Of a stretch of 64,000 nucleotides of DNA, positions 17,520 through 25,997 are shown in pieces. The notes beneath the pieces are model-generated. The model was not told the origin of the DNA and did not search any database. It saw only the letters and a program-made list of their open reading frames with translations. A program made the translations under genes and the position numbers. Source of the stretch: Flavobacteriaceae bacterium (GTDB lineage Bacteria; Bacteroidota; Bacteroidia; Flavobacteriales; Flavobacteriaceae); the NCBI GenBank assembly GCA_018402385.1, contig JAGYJA010000011.1, positions 124,001 through 188,000 on the forward strand. The letters are read 5' to 3'. Numbering within the stretch: the stretch's first letter is position 1; each line of letters opens with the position of its first letter.

Positions 17520-17647
17520 ATGAAATGCCCATTAACCCATTTTGGTAAACCAATCGCCTAGCGCTTCAAAGCTTTAGGCAAGGAAGCCGATATGTTCTTA
17601 GGGCATTCCATCTGACCTATTAAAAAACAAATAAAAAAGACCAGATG
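17520..17647 (+). promoter_or_regulatory. candidate structured leader RNA, copy A (upstream of yaaA)
   Basis: This stretch closely resembles 25994-26119. Possible pairings are an outer stem AATGCCC (17524-17530) with GGGCATT (17601-17607), a hairpin GCCTA (17556-17560) with TAGGC (17575-17579), and a pseudoknot between its loop GCTTC (17563-17567) and GAAGC (17583-17587). Beyond the outer stem, CATCTG (17609-17614) can pair with CAGATG (17642-17647), which contains the yaaA start codon. The core GTAAACCAA-CGCC and GCGCTTCA-AGCTT is nearly the same in both copies. I do not recognise it as a known riboswitch. A cis-regulatory role is inferred from position and pairing. Confidence 0.6.
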
Positions 17648-18406
17648 AAAATTTTATTATCGCCTGCAAAGTCACTTGATTTTGAAAGTAAATTACCCAC
17701 TGAGAAGACTACGCAACCTGATTTTTTAGCCGAAGCTGAAAAGTTGAATGCTGTTTTAGAAAAAAAATCAAAAAAACAATTACAAGATTTGATGAGCATT
17801 AGTGACAATCTTGCTGAACTCAACTATCAACGGTACAAAGACTTTTCAACTCCTTTCAATGCTGAAAATGCACGTCCGGCCATTTTTGCCTTTTCAGGTG
17901 ATGTTTATGTGGGATTGGACGCATACTCGATTCCAAAAAATAAAATCGACCTTTTACAGGATCGCGTTAGAATTCTTTCCGGTCTTTATGGTGTTTTAAA
18001 ACCTTTAGATCTCATACAACCATACAGACTTGAGATGGGAACCCATTTAAAAATCAATACAAAGAAAAATCTCTATGAGTTTTGGGCCAACAAAATAACG
18101 GAGGCTTTAAATGCTGAACTTAAAGAAAATGATATTGTTTTGAACCTTGCAAGCAATGAATATTTCAAGTCTGTGAATACAAAGAAACTAAAAGGCAAAT
18201 TAATCAGCCCGGTTTTTAAAGATTACAAAAATGGAAAGTTAAAAATCATTTCTTTTTTTGCTAAAAAGGCTCGTGGTTCCATGGCTAGATTTGTAATTGA
18301 AAATAATGTGAGTAGCTACGAAAAGTTGTTAAATTTTGATCTTGACGGGTATCATTTTAGCAGAAATGAAACTAAAAATGAGAATAAACCGGTATTTATA
18401 AGATAA
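17645..18406 (+). CDS. yaaA: peroxide stress protein YaaA
   Basis: The 253-residue protein is a full-length YaaA/DUF328 member, starting [13 protein letters not shown], with [12 protein letters not shown] in the second half and the C-terminal [13 protein letters not shown] signature. In E. coli YaaA lowers free iron and limits Fenton damage under hydrogen peroxide; it has a DNA-binding fold. It is monocistronic between an unusual leader RNA and an intrinsic terminator. The start codon lies at the 3' edge of the leader and may be masked by pairing with CATCTG upstream, so translational control is likely but unproven. Confidence 0.95.
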   Translation: MKILLSPAKSLDFESKLPTEKTTQPDFLAEAEKLNAVLEKKSKKQLQDLMSISDNLAELNYQRYKDFSTPFNAENARPAIFAFSGDVYVGLDAYSIPKNKIDLLQDRVRILSGLYGVLKPLDLIQPYRLEMGTHLKINTKKNLYEFWANKITEALNAELKENDIVLNLASNEYFKSVNTKKLKGKLISPVFKDYKNGKLKIISFFAKKARGSMARFVIENNVSSYEKLLNFDLDGYHFSRNETKNENKPVFIR

Positions 18407-18540
18407 AAATTGGATTAATTTTATTAATCTAAAAAAAAATCATAATTCTTGATAATTAAAAATTATGAATTTTGGCGACTATTTTGTGTATTTTGTCGGA
18501 TAAAAAATAAAAAAATAAGATATATTTATTTTAAATGTTA

Positions 18541-18571
18541 AAAAGCAGATAATAAATCTGCTTTTTTTTTT
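18541..18571 (+). terminator. intrinsic terminator after yaaA
   Basis: AAAAGCAGAT (18541-18550) pairs with ATCTGCTTTT (18556-18565) around a 5-base loop and is followed by a T run. It lies 135 bases past yaaA; the AT-rich stretch between shows nothing else I can name. Confidence 0.8.
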
Positions 18572-18658
18572 GAAAAATGTAAAATCAAAAGGTTTTTTGA
18601 TTAATTTTAGTTAACTCAATTTTAACATTTTAAGGTTTAATTAATTAACTTATCAATT

Positions 18659-21600
18659 ATGAAAAAAATTACACCAATTCTATTAATCTTTTTTGTTGTG
18701 TGCATAGGGACTGTGTATGGACAAAAAATCAAAACTTTCGATGAATCAAGTGTATTTCGCACTAACCAGACTATCGATTTTTCTCAATTATTAAATAACA
18801 GAATGGTAGCTTGTGATGGTAACTTAACAGAATATCAAAATACTACAGCATCTGGTAATGGCGGGCCATCTCAAAATTTTGAACCAGCAAACGCTGCGTT
18901 TAGTTCTTTAATGGCAGACGATTTTTTAGTTCCAGGCACAAACCCTGCTATTATATGCGAGATTGACATTATAGGTACTGGCTCAGGACTTCCATTAGAT
19001 CCTTCTCACGTTGTTATTTTAAAGATTTATGAAAATGCAGCTGGTTTACCCGGTACAGAAATTTTCAGTGAATCTTTTCAAGGAAGTGTAGTTGATCCCG
19101 GAGGAACAGGGTCATTCACTCTTTCACCTACTGATGCACCATTACTCACTGGAGGTAGTACATATTGGGTAAGTGTGCAAGTAGACATGGCTTTTGCAAC
19201 CGGTGGGCAATGGTTTTGGTCAACTGCAACTGACGGTAATGATAATCCTTTTGTTTGGCAAAACCCTGGAGGGGGATTTGGAATTGGGTGTGCTACTTGG
19301 ACACCAGGACAAGTCTGTGGAGTTGCCGGTGGTACTGGTCCGGACTTATTAATGAACGTTCGATTTAACGAAGTCTTGTTGTCAAGTTTTTGCGCCACAG
19401 ACAATCCACAACCGTTAGGTCCCGGAAGTGGTGTGACTACTTTTTCTAATGCTAATGTTGCACTAATGGGTACTGTTGGAGCTGGTGGTGGTCAATTTTC
19501 TATAGATCAAGTTTCAATGGAAGTTATTCACACCTGGGCTTCAGATTTAGAAATAATTTTAATTTCTCCAAATGGAACAGAGGTTGCGTTAACAACTGAC
19601 AATGGAGGTTCTACTGGTCTTGATGTTCAATCAACTTTAATTTTTAGAGACGATTCACCAAACAATGTAACTACTTGGACAGCTGGTGCTCCTCTTGCAG
19701 ATTACCGTGCAGAAGGTGGCGCAACAACGCACCCGGTAGGTGCTGGTGCAGGTCCGGGAGTTGATATGAATACTGTATTTGCGGGTGAGCCTGTCAATGG
19801 TAACTGGACGCTTAGACTCTATGATGATGCCGGAGGAGATGGTGGTACTATTTTTGATTTTTGTATTGATTTTGTTGAAAACCCTCCAGTTGGCGATCCA
19901 CCTCAGATTGTATGTCCACTAGATATAATAGTAAACACGTCAGATTTTCCCGGGGATGATTGTGGAGCTCAAGTATTCTTTGCAGACGCTCAGGCTTTTG
20001 ACCCTGAAGATGGTTTGATACCTGTTACCCAAACTATGGGTCCAGGAGCTGGTAGTATCTTTCCAGTTGGTGATACTATTATAGAGTTTTCTGCAACCGA
20101 TAGTGATGGTAACATCTCTACTTGTCAATTTACAGTGACTGTTCTAGACGATGTAGATCCTGTTGCAGCCTGTCAAGCCATTACTGTAGAGCTTGATGCT
20201 TCAGGTACTGTTATGATAGATGCAGTGGATTTAGATGGCGGTTCATCAGATTTATGTGGATCAGTAAGCTTCAGTTTTGATGAAGACGGATTAGAAACCA
20301 CCATGATGTTTGGTTGTTCAGACTTAGGAGAAAACACCATTACATTATATGTGACAGATGAAGGCGGCAATGTAGTTTCATGTGAAGCGATTGTTACCGT
20401 TGAAGACAATATAGCACCTGAGATTGTTTGTAACAATGCAGGCGGTTTGACAACTATATTAGAAGACTTTGAGGGCGGAGTTCCTGCAGGCTGGTCAGCA
20501 GTGACTAATGCGGGTCCTTGTGACTGGGCAGTTGGAGATTTACCTTGGGCAGGCTTTGAACTAGGGTCTAACGGGATGATATTCAATGATGATGCTTGTG
20601 GCTCTGGTGCAGACCCTAGTAATGCTAACGTATTTTCAGATGTATATGACACTACAGGCGCGACCTCATTAGATTTGACTTATGACGTAGCCTACAGACA
20701 TCTGGGAACTTCTTCATTTACTGTTGAAGTATTTGATGGAACAGACTGGCAAAATGTGGCGACTTATACTGCCAATACCAACACAACAACAGAAGGTCCT
20801 TTTGATTTATTGGCATTTGCCAATTCAGACTTCCAGGTGAGATTTACCTATGACGATGGTGCCGGTTGGAACTGGGGAGCTGGTTTTGACAACTTCTTGT
20901 TAGAATATGAAACTCCTGCAGGAGCTGTACCACAGTACTTCTTAGATATGAATGGTGAGGTCACTGTTCCAATTACAGATTTATATTCCAGTGCTACAGA
21001 CAACTGTTCAGTAGTTGTTAGTGCCGGTGGTGCATCTGGTGGAGCAGATGAAACCCTTGATGTTGGATTCGCAGCTGGTAATGGAAACTTTGGGACAATG
21101 TTTGATGTAGTTGCTGTTGAGGATGTAACTATAAAGTCCTTTGATGTGAATGCTGAGACAGGAGCTGTCCTTGATGTAGTTGTTTATTACAAGGACGGAA
21201 CTCACGAAGGTTTTGAAAACGATGCAGCAGCTTGGACGCTTGTTGGTGAAGCTCCCGGAACTGTGCCAAATGGTTCAGGAAGTCCAACACCTTTGGATCT
21301 TGATATGGGAGTAACTATAAATGCAGGAGAATCCGGATCATTCTATGTGAGTGCTGAAGTACTTAATGGAGGAAATGGTTTCCAATATACCAATGGAACC
21401 GGAGTTGGAAATGTTTGGGCAGAGGATGACAATATCCAAATGCTAGAAGGAAAAGCACAAACGCTTTTGTTTGATGGATCACTCTTCCAGCCTAGAGTAT
21501 TTAATGGAAACATTATCTACACTACAGGAGGTGGAACCACAAGTGATTTGACATTTACGTGTGCTGATTTAGGACTTGTAAATGTTGAAGTAACAGCGAC

Positions 21601-22846
21601 AGATTCATCAGGTAATTCAACCACTTGTATTGCTCAGATAGAGATTGTTGATGCCATAGCGCCAATAGTAGCTACAGAAGATATCACCGTAGAGTTAGGA
21701 CCAGACGGCACTGTATGTATAGAGCCCGAGGATATATTTGGAATACTTCCTCCAACTTTTAATGTGATTACTATAAGTAGTGACAATGCTTCAGGAAGTG
21801 AAGGATTCACAGATTTATTAGTGGATGTAACAGAAGATGTAAACATCTCTTTCGACTGGAGTTATACAACAGCAGACGGTCCTGGATTTGATAGTTTTGG
21901 TTATTTAGTAGATGGTGTTTATACAGAATTGACAGATCCATCGGGAGCTAATAACCAAACTGGAAATACAACTGTACCGCTAGTAGCCGGTCAGGAATTT
22001 GGATTTAGATCGCTATCTGTTGATGGAGTATTTGGTCCTGCAACGACGACTATCAGTAACTTTATGCCTGGATTTGTTGGTCAATTTGATCCTTCAAACT
22101 GGTCTGAGGTACTTACAAACTCAGATGGTTCAGCAGTGTTTGTTGAAGTGTCACCCGGTAGTTCATCTACGTTTGATAACTGTGGAATCACAGTAAGTGC
22201 GATAGATATTAGCTGCTTTACTTGTGCAGACATAGGAACTCCTGTAACTGTTACCTTATTTGTTTCAGATGCCAGTGGAAACATAGCATCAGGAACAGCT
22301 GTAGTAACAGTAGTTGATGCGTTGGCACCGGTTATTGAGTGTCCGGCAGATCAGACAGTAGATACCGATCCAGATTCAGTTACTTATACGCTTCCTGATT
22401 ACTTTGGCGAGGAACTTGCCACAGCGACAGACAATTGTACAGAACCTGTGACAATATTGAGTCAAGATCCTGCTCCTGGAACCTTGTTAGTTGATGGTAC
22501 TTATACCATCACGTTAACGGCAGAAGATGAGTATGGTAATGTTGGAGAATGTTCATTTGAATTGACAGTTGAGACCATACTTGGTGTTGATGACAATGCA
22601 TTGTCAAATGCCGTTGTGATGTATCCAAACCCTGCGGCGTCTTATGTGAACCTAAGAAACAATTCAGAAATTGGATTGACAGAGGCGAGCATCTATGACA
22701 TCAATGGTAAATTAGTTTCTAAATTTGACTTGTCACAAATGGGTGGCGAGCAAAGATTGGATGTGTCTAATTTAGCATCAGGCGTTTATATGGTAAAAAT
22801 CAGCAGTGCTGATGCCACAACTGTAAAACGATTGATAAAGAAGTAA
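18659..22846 (+). CDS. large T9SS type A cargo protein with P-domain-like and HYR domains
   Basis: A 1395-residue exported protein. After a signal peptide (ending TVYGQ) it has a beta-rich N-region, then a proprotein-convertase P-domain-like module (about 245-410: VSMEVIHTWASDLEIILISPNGT, GNWTLRLYDDAGGDGGTI). HYR-like modules follow (PQIVCPLDIIVNTS, VIECPADQTVDTDPD), with a jelly-roll/adhesin-like stretch near 600-760 (EDFEGGVPAGWSAVT, WNWGAGFDNFLLEYE). The C-terminus is a T9SS type A sorting domain (VMYPNPAASYVNL, IYDINGKLVSKFDL, LASGVYMVKISS, final IKK). It has no catalytic motif that I can see, so an adhesive or structural surface role is inferred. It is monocistronic with a strong terminator. 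Confidence 0.85.
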   Translation: MKKITPILLIFFVVCIGTVYGQKIKTFDESSVFRTNQTIDFSQLLNNRMVACDGNLTEYQNTTASGNGGPSQNFEPANAAFSSLMADDFLVPGTNPAIICEIDIIGTGSGLPLDPSHVVILKIYENAAGLPGTEIFSESFQGSVVDPGGTGSFTLSPTDAPLLTGGSTYWVSVQVDMAFATGGQWFWSTATDGNDNPFVWQNPGGGFGIGCATWTPGQVCGVAGGTGPDLLMNVRFNEVLLSSFCATDNPQPLGPGSGVTTFSNANVALMGTVGAGGGQFSIDQVSMEVIHTWASDLEIILISPNGTEVALTTDNGGSTGLDVQSTLIFRDDSPNNVTTWTAGAPLADYRAEGGATTHPVGAGAGPGVDMNTVFAGEPVNGNWTLRLYDDAGGDGGTIFDFCIDFVENPPVGDPPQIVCPLDIIVNTSDFPGDDCGAQVFFADAQAFDPEDGLIPVTQTMGPGAGSIFPVGDTIIEFSATDSDGNISTCQFTVTVLDDVDPVAACQAITVELDASGTVMIDAVDLDGGSSDLCGSVSFSFDEDGLETTMMFGCSDLGENTITLYVTDEGGNVVSCEAIVTVEDNIAPEIVCNNAGGLTTILEDFEGGVPAGWSAVTNAGPCDWAVGDLPWAGFELGSNGMIFNDDACGSGADPSNANVFSDVYDTTGATSLDLTYDVAYRHLGTSSFTVEVFDGTDWQNVATYTANTNTTTEGPFDLLAFANSDFQVRFTYDDGAGWNWGAGFDNFLLEYETPAGAVPQYFLDMNGEVTVPITDLYSSATDNCSVVVSAGGASGGADETLDVGFAAGNGNFGTMFDVVAVEDVTIKSFDVNAETGAVLDVVVYYKDGTHEGFENDAAAWTLVGEAPGTVPNGSGSPTPLDLDMGVTINAGESGSFYVSAEVLNGGNGFQYTNGTGVGNVWAEDDNIQMLEGKAQTLLFDGSLFQPRVFNGNIIYTTGGGTTSDLTFTCADLGLVNVEVTATDSSGNSTTCIAQIEIVDAIAPIVATEDITVELGPDGTVCIEPEDIFGILPPTFNVITISSDNASGSEGFTDLLVDVTEDVNISFDWSYTTADGPGFDSFGYLVDGVYTELTDPSGANNQTGNTTVPLVAGQEFGFRSLSVDGVFGPATTTISNFMPGFVGQFDPSNWSEVLTNSDGSAVFVEVSPGSSSTFDNCGITVSAIDISCFTCADIGTPVTVTLFVSDASGNIASGTAVVTVVDALAPVIECPADQTVDTDPDSVTYTLPDYFGEELATATDNCTEPVTILSQDPAPGTLLVDGTYTITLTAEDEYGNVGECSFELTVETILGVDDNALSNAVVMYPNPAASYVNLRNNSEIGLTEASIYDINGKLVSKFDLSQMGGEQRLDVSNLASGVYMVKISSADATTVKRLIKK

Positions 22847-22870
22847 TTCTTAACAACATATAATTAATAA

Positions 22871-22903
22871 GAACCCCCGAAGTGAAAGCTTCGGGGGTTT
22901 TAT
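22871..22903 (+). terminator. intrinsic terminator
   Basis: AACCCCCGAAG (22872-22882) and CTTCGGGGGTT (22889-22899) form an 11-bp GC-rich stem with a 6-base loop and a T-rich tail, closing the large T9SS gene. Confidence 0.88.
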
Positions 22904-22966
22904 TTTCATACTATTTTGTTTCATAAATATTAATAAGTTTTCAAGAACTACTTGTTTAAAAGTATG

Positions 22967-22974
22967 TACTTTTG
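22967..22974 (+). promoter_or_regulatory. -7 promoter element upstream of trxB
   Basis: TACTTTTG fits TAnnTTTG, 30 bases before the trxB ATG. TTG at 22952-22954 is present but only 12 bases away, too close for a normal -33. Confidence 0.4.
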
Positions 22975-23004
22975 TAAATAGAAAATTTCTTAAAAATTTA
23001 TAAT

Positions 23005-23967
23005 ATGTCAGAGAATATTGAAAGAATAAAATGTCTTATCATTGGGTCTGGACCTGCCGGTTATACGGCAGCTATTTACGCAGCAAGAGCAGATATGCAT
23101 CCTGTTATTTATACTGGTATGGAACCCGGAGGGCAACTTACAACGACTACCGAAGTCGATAATTTCCCAGGTTATCCTAATGGAGTTGATGGTCCCACAA
23201 TGATGGTTCATTTACAGCAACAAGCAGAGCGTTTTGGAACGCAAGTTAGAATAGGAATGATTACTGCTGTTGAATTAAGTAATGAATTGGGAGGTCTTCA
23301 TAAAGCTACTGTAGATAATTCCAAACAAATTGAAGCAGAAACTGTTATTATTTCTACAGGAGCTACTGCAAAATATTTAGGTTTACCCAGTGAGCAAAAA
23401 TTAAGAGGTGGAGGAGTTTCTGCGTGTGCTGTGTGTGACGGGTTTTTCTATAAAGGCCAGGAGGTAGCCATTGTTGGAGGTGGTGATACAGCTGCAGAAG
23501 AAGCAACCTATCTGGCAAATATTTGTAAAAAAGTTACAATGCTCGTAAGGGGAGATTCTATGAGAGCCTCAAAAGCAATGCAACATCGTGTTACATCAAC
23601 AACAAATATCGATTTGCGCTATAATACAGAAGTTGATGAGGTTTTAGGAGAACAGGTGGTAGAAGGATTGAGAATGCTAAATAATGAGACCGGTGAAAAA
23701 GAAGAAATAGAAATTACCGGTTTGTTTATAGCCATTGGACATAAACCCAATACAGATATCTTCAAAGGGCAAATTGATATGGATGATATGGGATATATCA
23801 TTACCAAAGGGAAATCTACCAAAACCAATAAGCCCGGGGTTTTTGCTTCAGGTGATGTGCAGGACAAAGAGTACAGACAAGCAGTAACCGCTGCAGGTAC
23901 TGGCTGTATGGCGGCTCTGGATGCAGAACGTTATTTGTCAAGTATAGAGAAGGAAGTAACTGCTTAA
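23005..23967 (+). CDS. trxB: thioredoxin-disulfide reductase
   Basis: TrxB passes electrons from NADPH through FAD to thioredoxin. The 320-residue protein has the FAD-binding GSGPAGYTAAIYAARA near residue 14, the redox-active Cys pair in ACAVCDGFF (about residues 139-147), a second dinucleotide-binding motif VGGGDTAAEEA, and the C-terminal FAD motif GVFASGDVQD. Length is normal. It stands alone, with a promoter element upstream and a terminator shared with the convergent bTHX gene. It opens a stretch rich in redox genes (to 27158). Confidence 0.97.
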   Translation: MSENIERIKCLIIGSGPAGYTAAIYAARADMHPVIYTGMEPGGQLTTTTEVDNFPGYPNGVDGPTMMVHLQQQAERFGTQVRIGMITAVELSNELGGLHKATVDNSKQIEAETVIISTGATAKYLGLPSEQKLRGGGVSACAVCDGFFYKGQEVAIVGGGDTAAEEATYLANICKKVTMLVRGDSMRASKAMQHRVTSTTNIDLRYNTEVDEVLGEQVVEGLRMLNNETGEKEEIEITGLFIAIGHKPNTDIFKGQIDMDDMGYIITKGKSTKTNKPGVFASGDVQDKEYRQAVTAAGTGCMAALDAERYLSSIEKEVTA

Positions 23968-23986
23968 ATTGCAAATTTCAAAAAAC

Positions 23987-24015
23987 AAAGAGCCGGAGAA
24001 ATCCGGCTTTTTTTA
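23987..24015 (+). terminator. intrinsic terminator between trxB and the bTHX gene
   Basis: AGCCGGA (23991-23997), GAAA loop, TCCGGCT (24002-24008), then a T run. It lies 20 bases after trxB and reaches the last codons of the convergent bTHX gene. Confidence 0.8.
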
Positions 24016-24141
24016 TTTTTTAGGAGTACTATCTCCGACCTTCTTAGGTCTAATGTTGAATTTTTTTCTTTTAGGTCTTAGTTTTCCAAAAGTTCCTAAA
24101 ATTATTTTACCTCTTCGTGTTTTTATATCTCCTTTTCCCAT
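24013..24141 (-). CDS. 30S ribosomal protein bTHX
   Basis: A short gene of 42 codons plus stop. It reads [19 protein letters not shown], then [18 protein letters not shown] and ends STPKK. This basic peptide matches bTHX (THX), a small protein at the head of the 30S subunit that is found in Thermus and in most Bacteroidota. The ATG complement is at 24139-24141. Its own reading frame overlaps a plus-strand open frame of similar length, which is a shadow. It is convergent with trxB and shares the terminator region. Confidence 0.9.
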   Translation of the reverse strand: MGKGDIKTRRGKIILGTFGKLRPKRKKFNIRPKKVGDSTPKK

Positions 24142-24230
24142 AATGATAGATTTTTGTTAATAAAACCAATATAATAAAAAAGACCCATATTTAAAAAAAA
24201 TGGGTCTTTAGATTTTTTAAAACCTGAGTC

Positions 24231-24800
24231 TTAGAACTTCAATGTAACATCCAATTCAAAATCATCATAAATAGTATTATCACCTAAATTATCAAAAAAG
24301 CTTCCTGAGCCATATCTTACATTGAATTTAGTTCTATCAATTTTAAGACTTGCTGTGGCTGTGTTGCCATCCATTTTAAGTAAAAATGAAATGGGCTCTG
24401 TGATTCCTTTGATGGTGATATCACCATTTATGTAATATCCTTCAGCTGTCTTGTTTCCACTTTTAATGATTAGCGTTGAAGTTGGGTGATTTTCAATTCC
24501 AAAAAAATCATCAGATTTTAAATGTCCTTCAAGTTTTCCTTTGCTATCACCTTTCAAATCTTCGACAACGATTGATGTCATATCTATAACAAATTTTCCA
24601 CTAACAATTTGTTCTCCGTCTAGAGTCATTGAACCTTCTTTCAGGTTTATTGATCCATAATGTGAACCGGTGATTTTCTTTCCTTTCCAAGTAATTGTAC
24701 TTTCTTTTACTGTCATTTCTTTTTCCATAGGTTTTGTAAATGCTACTGTTGTTAAAATTAATACGGAGGCTCCAATGCCTTTAAAAATGTTTGTTTTCAT
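24231..24800 (-). CDS. YceI family periplasmic protein
   Basis: A lipocalin-like beta barrel that binds polyprenyl-type lipids in known relatives. From the ATG at 24800 it has 189 residues: a signal peptide (MKTNIFKGIGASVLILTTVAF), then STITWKGKKITGSHYGSINLKEG, GHLKSDDFFGIENHPTSTLIIK and the C-terminal FELDVTLKF, all YceI signatures. It follows the MarR gene by 47 bases. A perfect 16-bp palindrome lies 14 bases before the start, a likely operator. YceI-MarR pairs are frequent in flavobacteria; regulation by that MarR protein is inferred. Confidence 0.92.
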   Translation of the reverse strand: MKTNIFKGIGASVLILTTVAFTKPMEKEMTVKESTITWKGKKITGSHYGSINLKEGSMTLDGEQIVSGKFVIDMTSIVVEDLKGDSKGKLEGHLKSDDFFGIENHPTSTLIIKSGNKTAEGYYINGDITIKGITEPISFLLKMDGNTATASLKIDRTKFNVRYGSGSFFDNLGDNTIYDDFELDVTLKF

Positions 24801-24813
24801 AATTTCGAATTTT

Positions 24814-24829
24814 ATTTGTATATACAAAT
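24814..24829. promoter_or_regulatory. perfect palindrome upstream of yceI (candidate MarR operator)
   Basis: ATTTGTATATACAAAT is a perfect 16-base dyad between marR and yceI, 14 bases before the yceI ATG. It shares the TTTGTA half-site with the imperfect dyad at 25303-25329 in front of marR itself, which supports one regulator binding both. Confidence 0.5.
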
Positions 24830-24847
24830 GTTAAGTTAAAAAAATAG

Positions 24848-25297
24848 TTATTTTAGTTTATCTAATAGTGTGTTCAAAGTATTTAATTCATTCATTGAAA
24901 AGTCTTTTAATATTATATTGTTGTTTGACAATGTTAAAGGATCTATTTCTCTTAACAAATCCATTCCATCAGGAGTTATAACGATTTCAACTTTTCTTCT
25001 ATTGCTTTCACAAATGCTTCTTTCTGCATATTTCTTCTCAATTAATTTATCTACAAGCCGAGTCGTATTACTCATTTTGTTAATCATTCGCTCTTGAATA
25101 GTTGATAAATTTGCCGGCTTTCCTTTCTGACCTCTCAAAATGCGTAAGACATTGTATTGTTGCATAGAAATTCCAAATGGCTTGAGAATTTCTGCTACTT
25201 TTTCCTCAACAATCCGGCTTGAATACATAATGTTTAAAACCGTTTTGGTATGCGGATTTATAGGAGTAGTCGATTTAATTGCTTGTTCAAGATTCAT
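24848..25297 (-). CDS. MarR family transcriptional regulator
   Basis: A 149-residue winged-helix dimer-type regulator. The wHTH region is clear: FGISMQQYNVLRILRG, LSTIQERMINKMSNTTRLVDKLIEKKYAERS with recognition helix, then the wing ESNRRKVEIVITPDG. MarR proteins typically repress until a small ligand or oxidant binds. It carries its own -7 element and an overlapping dyad at 25303-25329, suggesting autoregulation, and is followed by yceI. It has no Cys near the N-terminus, although a Cys lies in the wing (SICESN). Confidence 0.92.
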   Translation of the reverse strand: MNLEQAIKSTTPINPHTKTVLNIMYSSRIVEEKVAEILKPFGISMQQYNVLRILRGQKGKPANLSTIQERMINKMSNTTRLVDKLIEKKYAERSICESNRRKVEIVITPDGMDLLREIDPLTLSNNNIILKDFSMNELNTLNTLLDKLK

Positions 25298-25302
25298 AAT
25301 AG

Positions 25303-25331
25303 TATGTACAACAATTGTTGGTACAAATATA
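25303..25331 (-). promoter_or_regulatory. marR promoter with overlapping imperfect dyad
   Basis: On the minus strand TATATTTG (25324-25331) is a perfect TAnnTTTG. Directly downstream, TTTGTACCAACAATTGTTG and TACATA form an imperfect dyad centred on CAATTG, overlapping the expected transcript start and ending 5 bases before the ATG. This layout suits autorepression by MarR. Confidence 0.5.
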
Positions 25332-25463
25332 ACTAATTTTATTTGCTTTAAGCATTATTAACAGAAATTTAATAAGAGACACTAAGTTCTAAATATGCTA
25401 AAGTGCTGTTAATACTATACTAATGGCTCATGAAAATTATTAAATTTATAATTAAATTTCTTT

Positions 25464-25997
25464 ATGAATAGTCGGATGAAATCAAGTATATTGGTATTAA
25501 TCATTTTATTTTTTTCTTGTAAGAAACAATCTGAACCAAAAACAGAACTAAAAACAGAAAATGAGATAAATGTAAATGAGAAATCAATTCCCATTTATAA
25601 CTTTGATGAATTTGAACACATTCTTCATTTTGAAGATGAAAAAACTTATATCGTAAATTTCTGGGCAACCTGGTGTAAGCCTTGTATTAAAGAGCTACCC
25701 TATTTTGAAGAAATTAAAGAAAATTATAAAAATAATAATGTTGAAGTGATTTTAGTAAGTCTTGATTTTTCCGAAAACATAGAAACTCATCTACTTCCTT
25801 TTATAGAAAAACACAGTTTAAAATCCAAAATTGTTTTGCTTGATGATGTAGATAGCAACAGGTGGATTCCCTTAGTCTCTGAAGAATGGAGCGGTGCAAT
25901 ACCTGCAACAATCATTTATACTAAAAATAAAAGAATTTTTTATGAACGTACATTTACTTATGAAGAATTAGAAACTGAATTAAACAAACTATTATGA
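25464..25997 (+). CDS. TlpA-like thioredoxin-fold lipoprotein
   Basis: A 177-residue exported thiol-disulfide protein. A hydrophobic signal (SILVLIILFFSC) ends in a lipobox Cys followed by KK, so it is probably a lipoprotein. The thioredoxin fold carries the active site FWATWCKPCIKELPYF (WCxPC), and the cis-Pro region SGAIPATIIY. It starts at 25464 or 25476 (MKSSILVL); the shorter start gives a tighter signal peptide. Such proteins reduce or oxidise disulfides in the cell envelope. Its stop codon overlaps an ATG that opens the second leader-RNA copy, so transcription may continue into the next gene. Confidence 0.88.
   Translation: MNSRMKSSILVLIILFFSCKKQSEPKTELKTENEINVNEKSIPIYNFDEFEHILHFEDEKTYIVNFWATWCKPCIKELPYFEEIKENYKNNNVEVILVSLDFSENIETHLLPFIEKHSLKSKIVLLDDVDSNRWIPLVSEEWSGAIPATIIYTKNKRIFYERTFTYEELETELNKLL

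Noticed and set aside
23969..24160. Plus-strand open frame of 63 codons after trxB
   Set aside because: It is the shadow of the bTHX gene on the minus strand, which has a clear family sequence.
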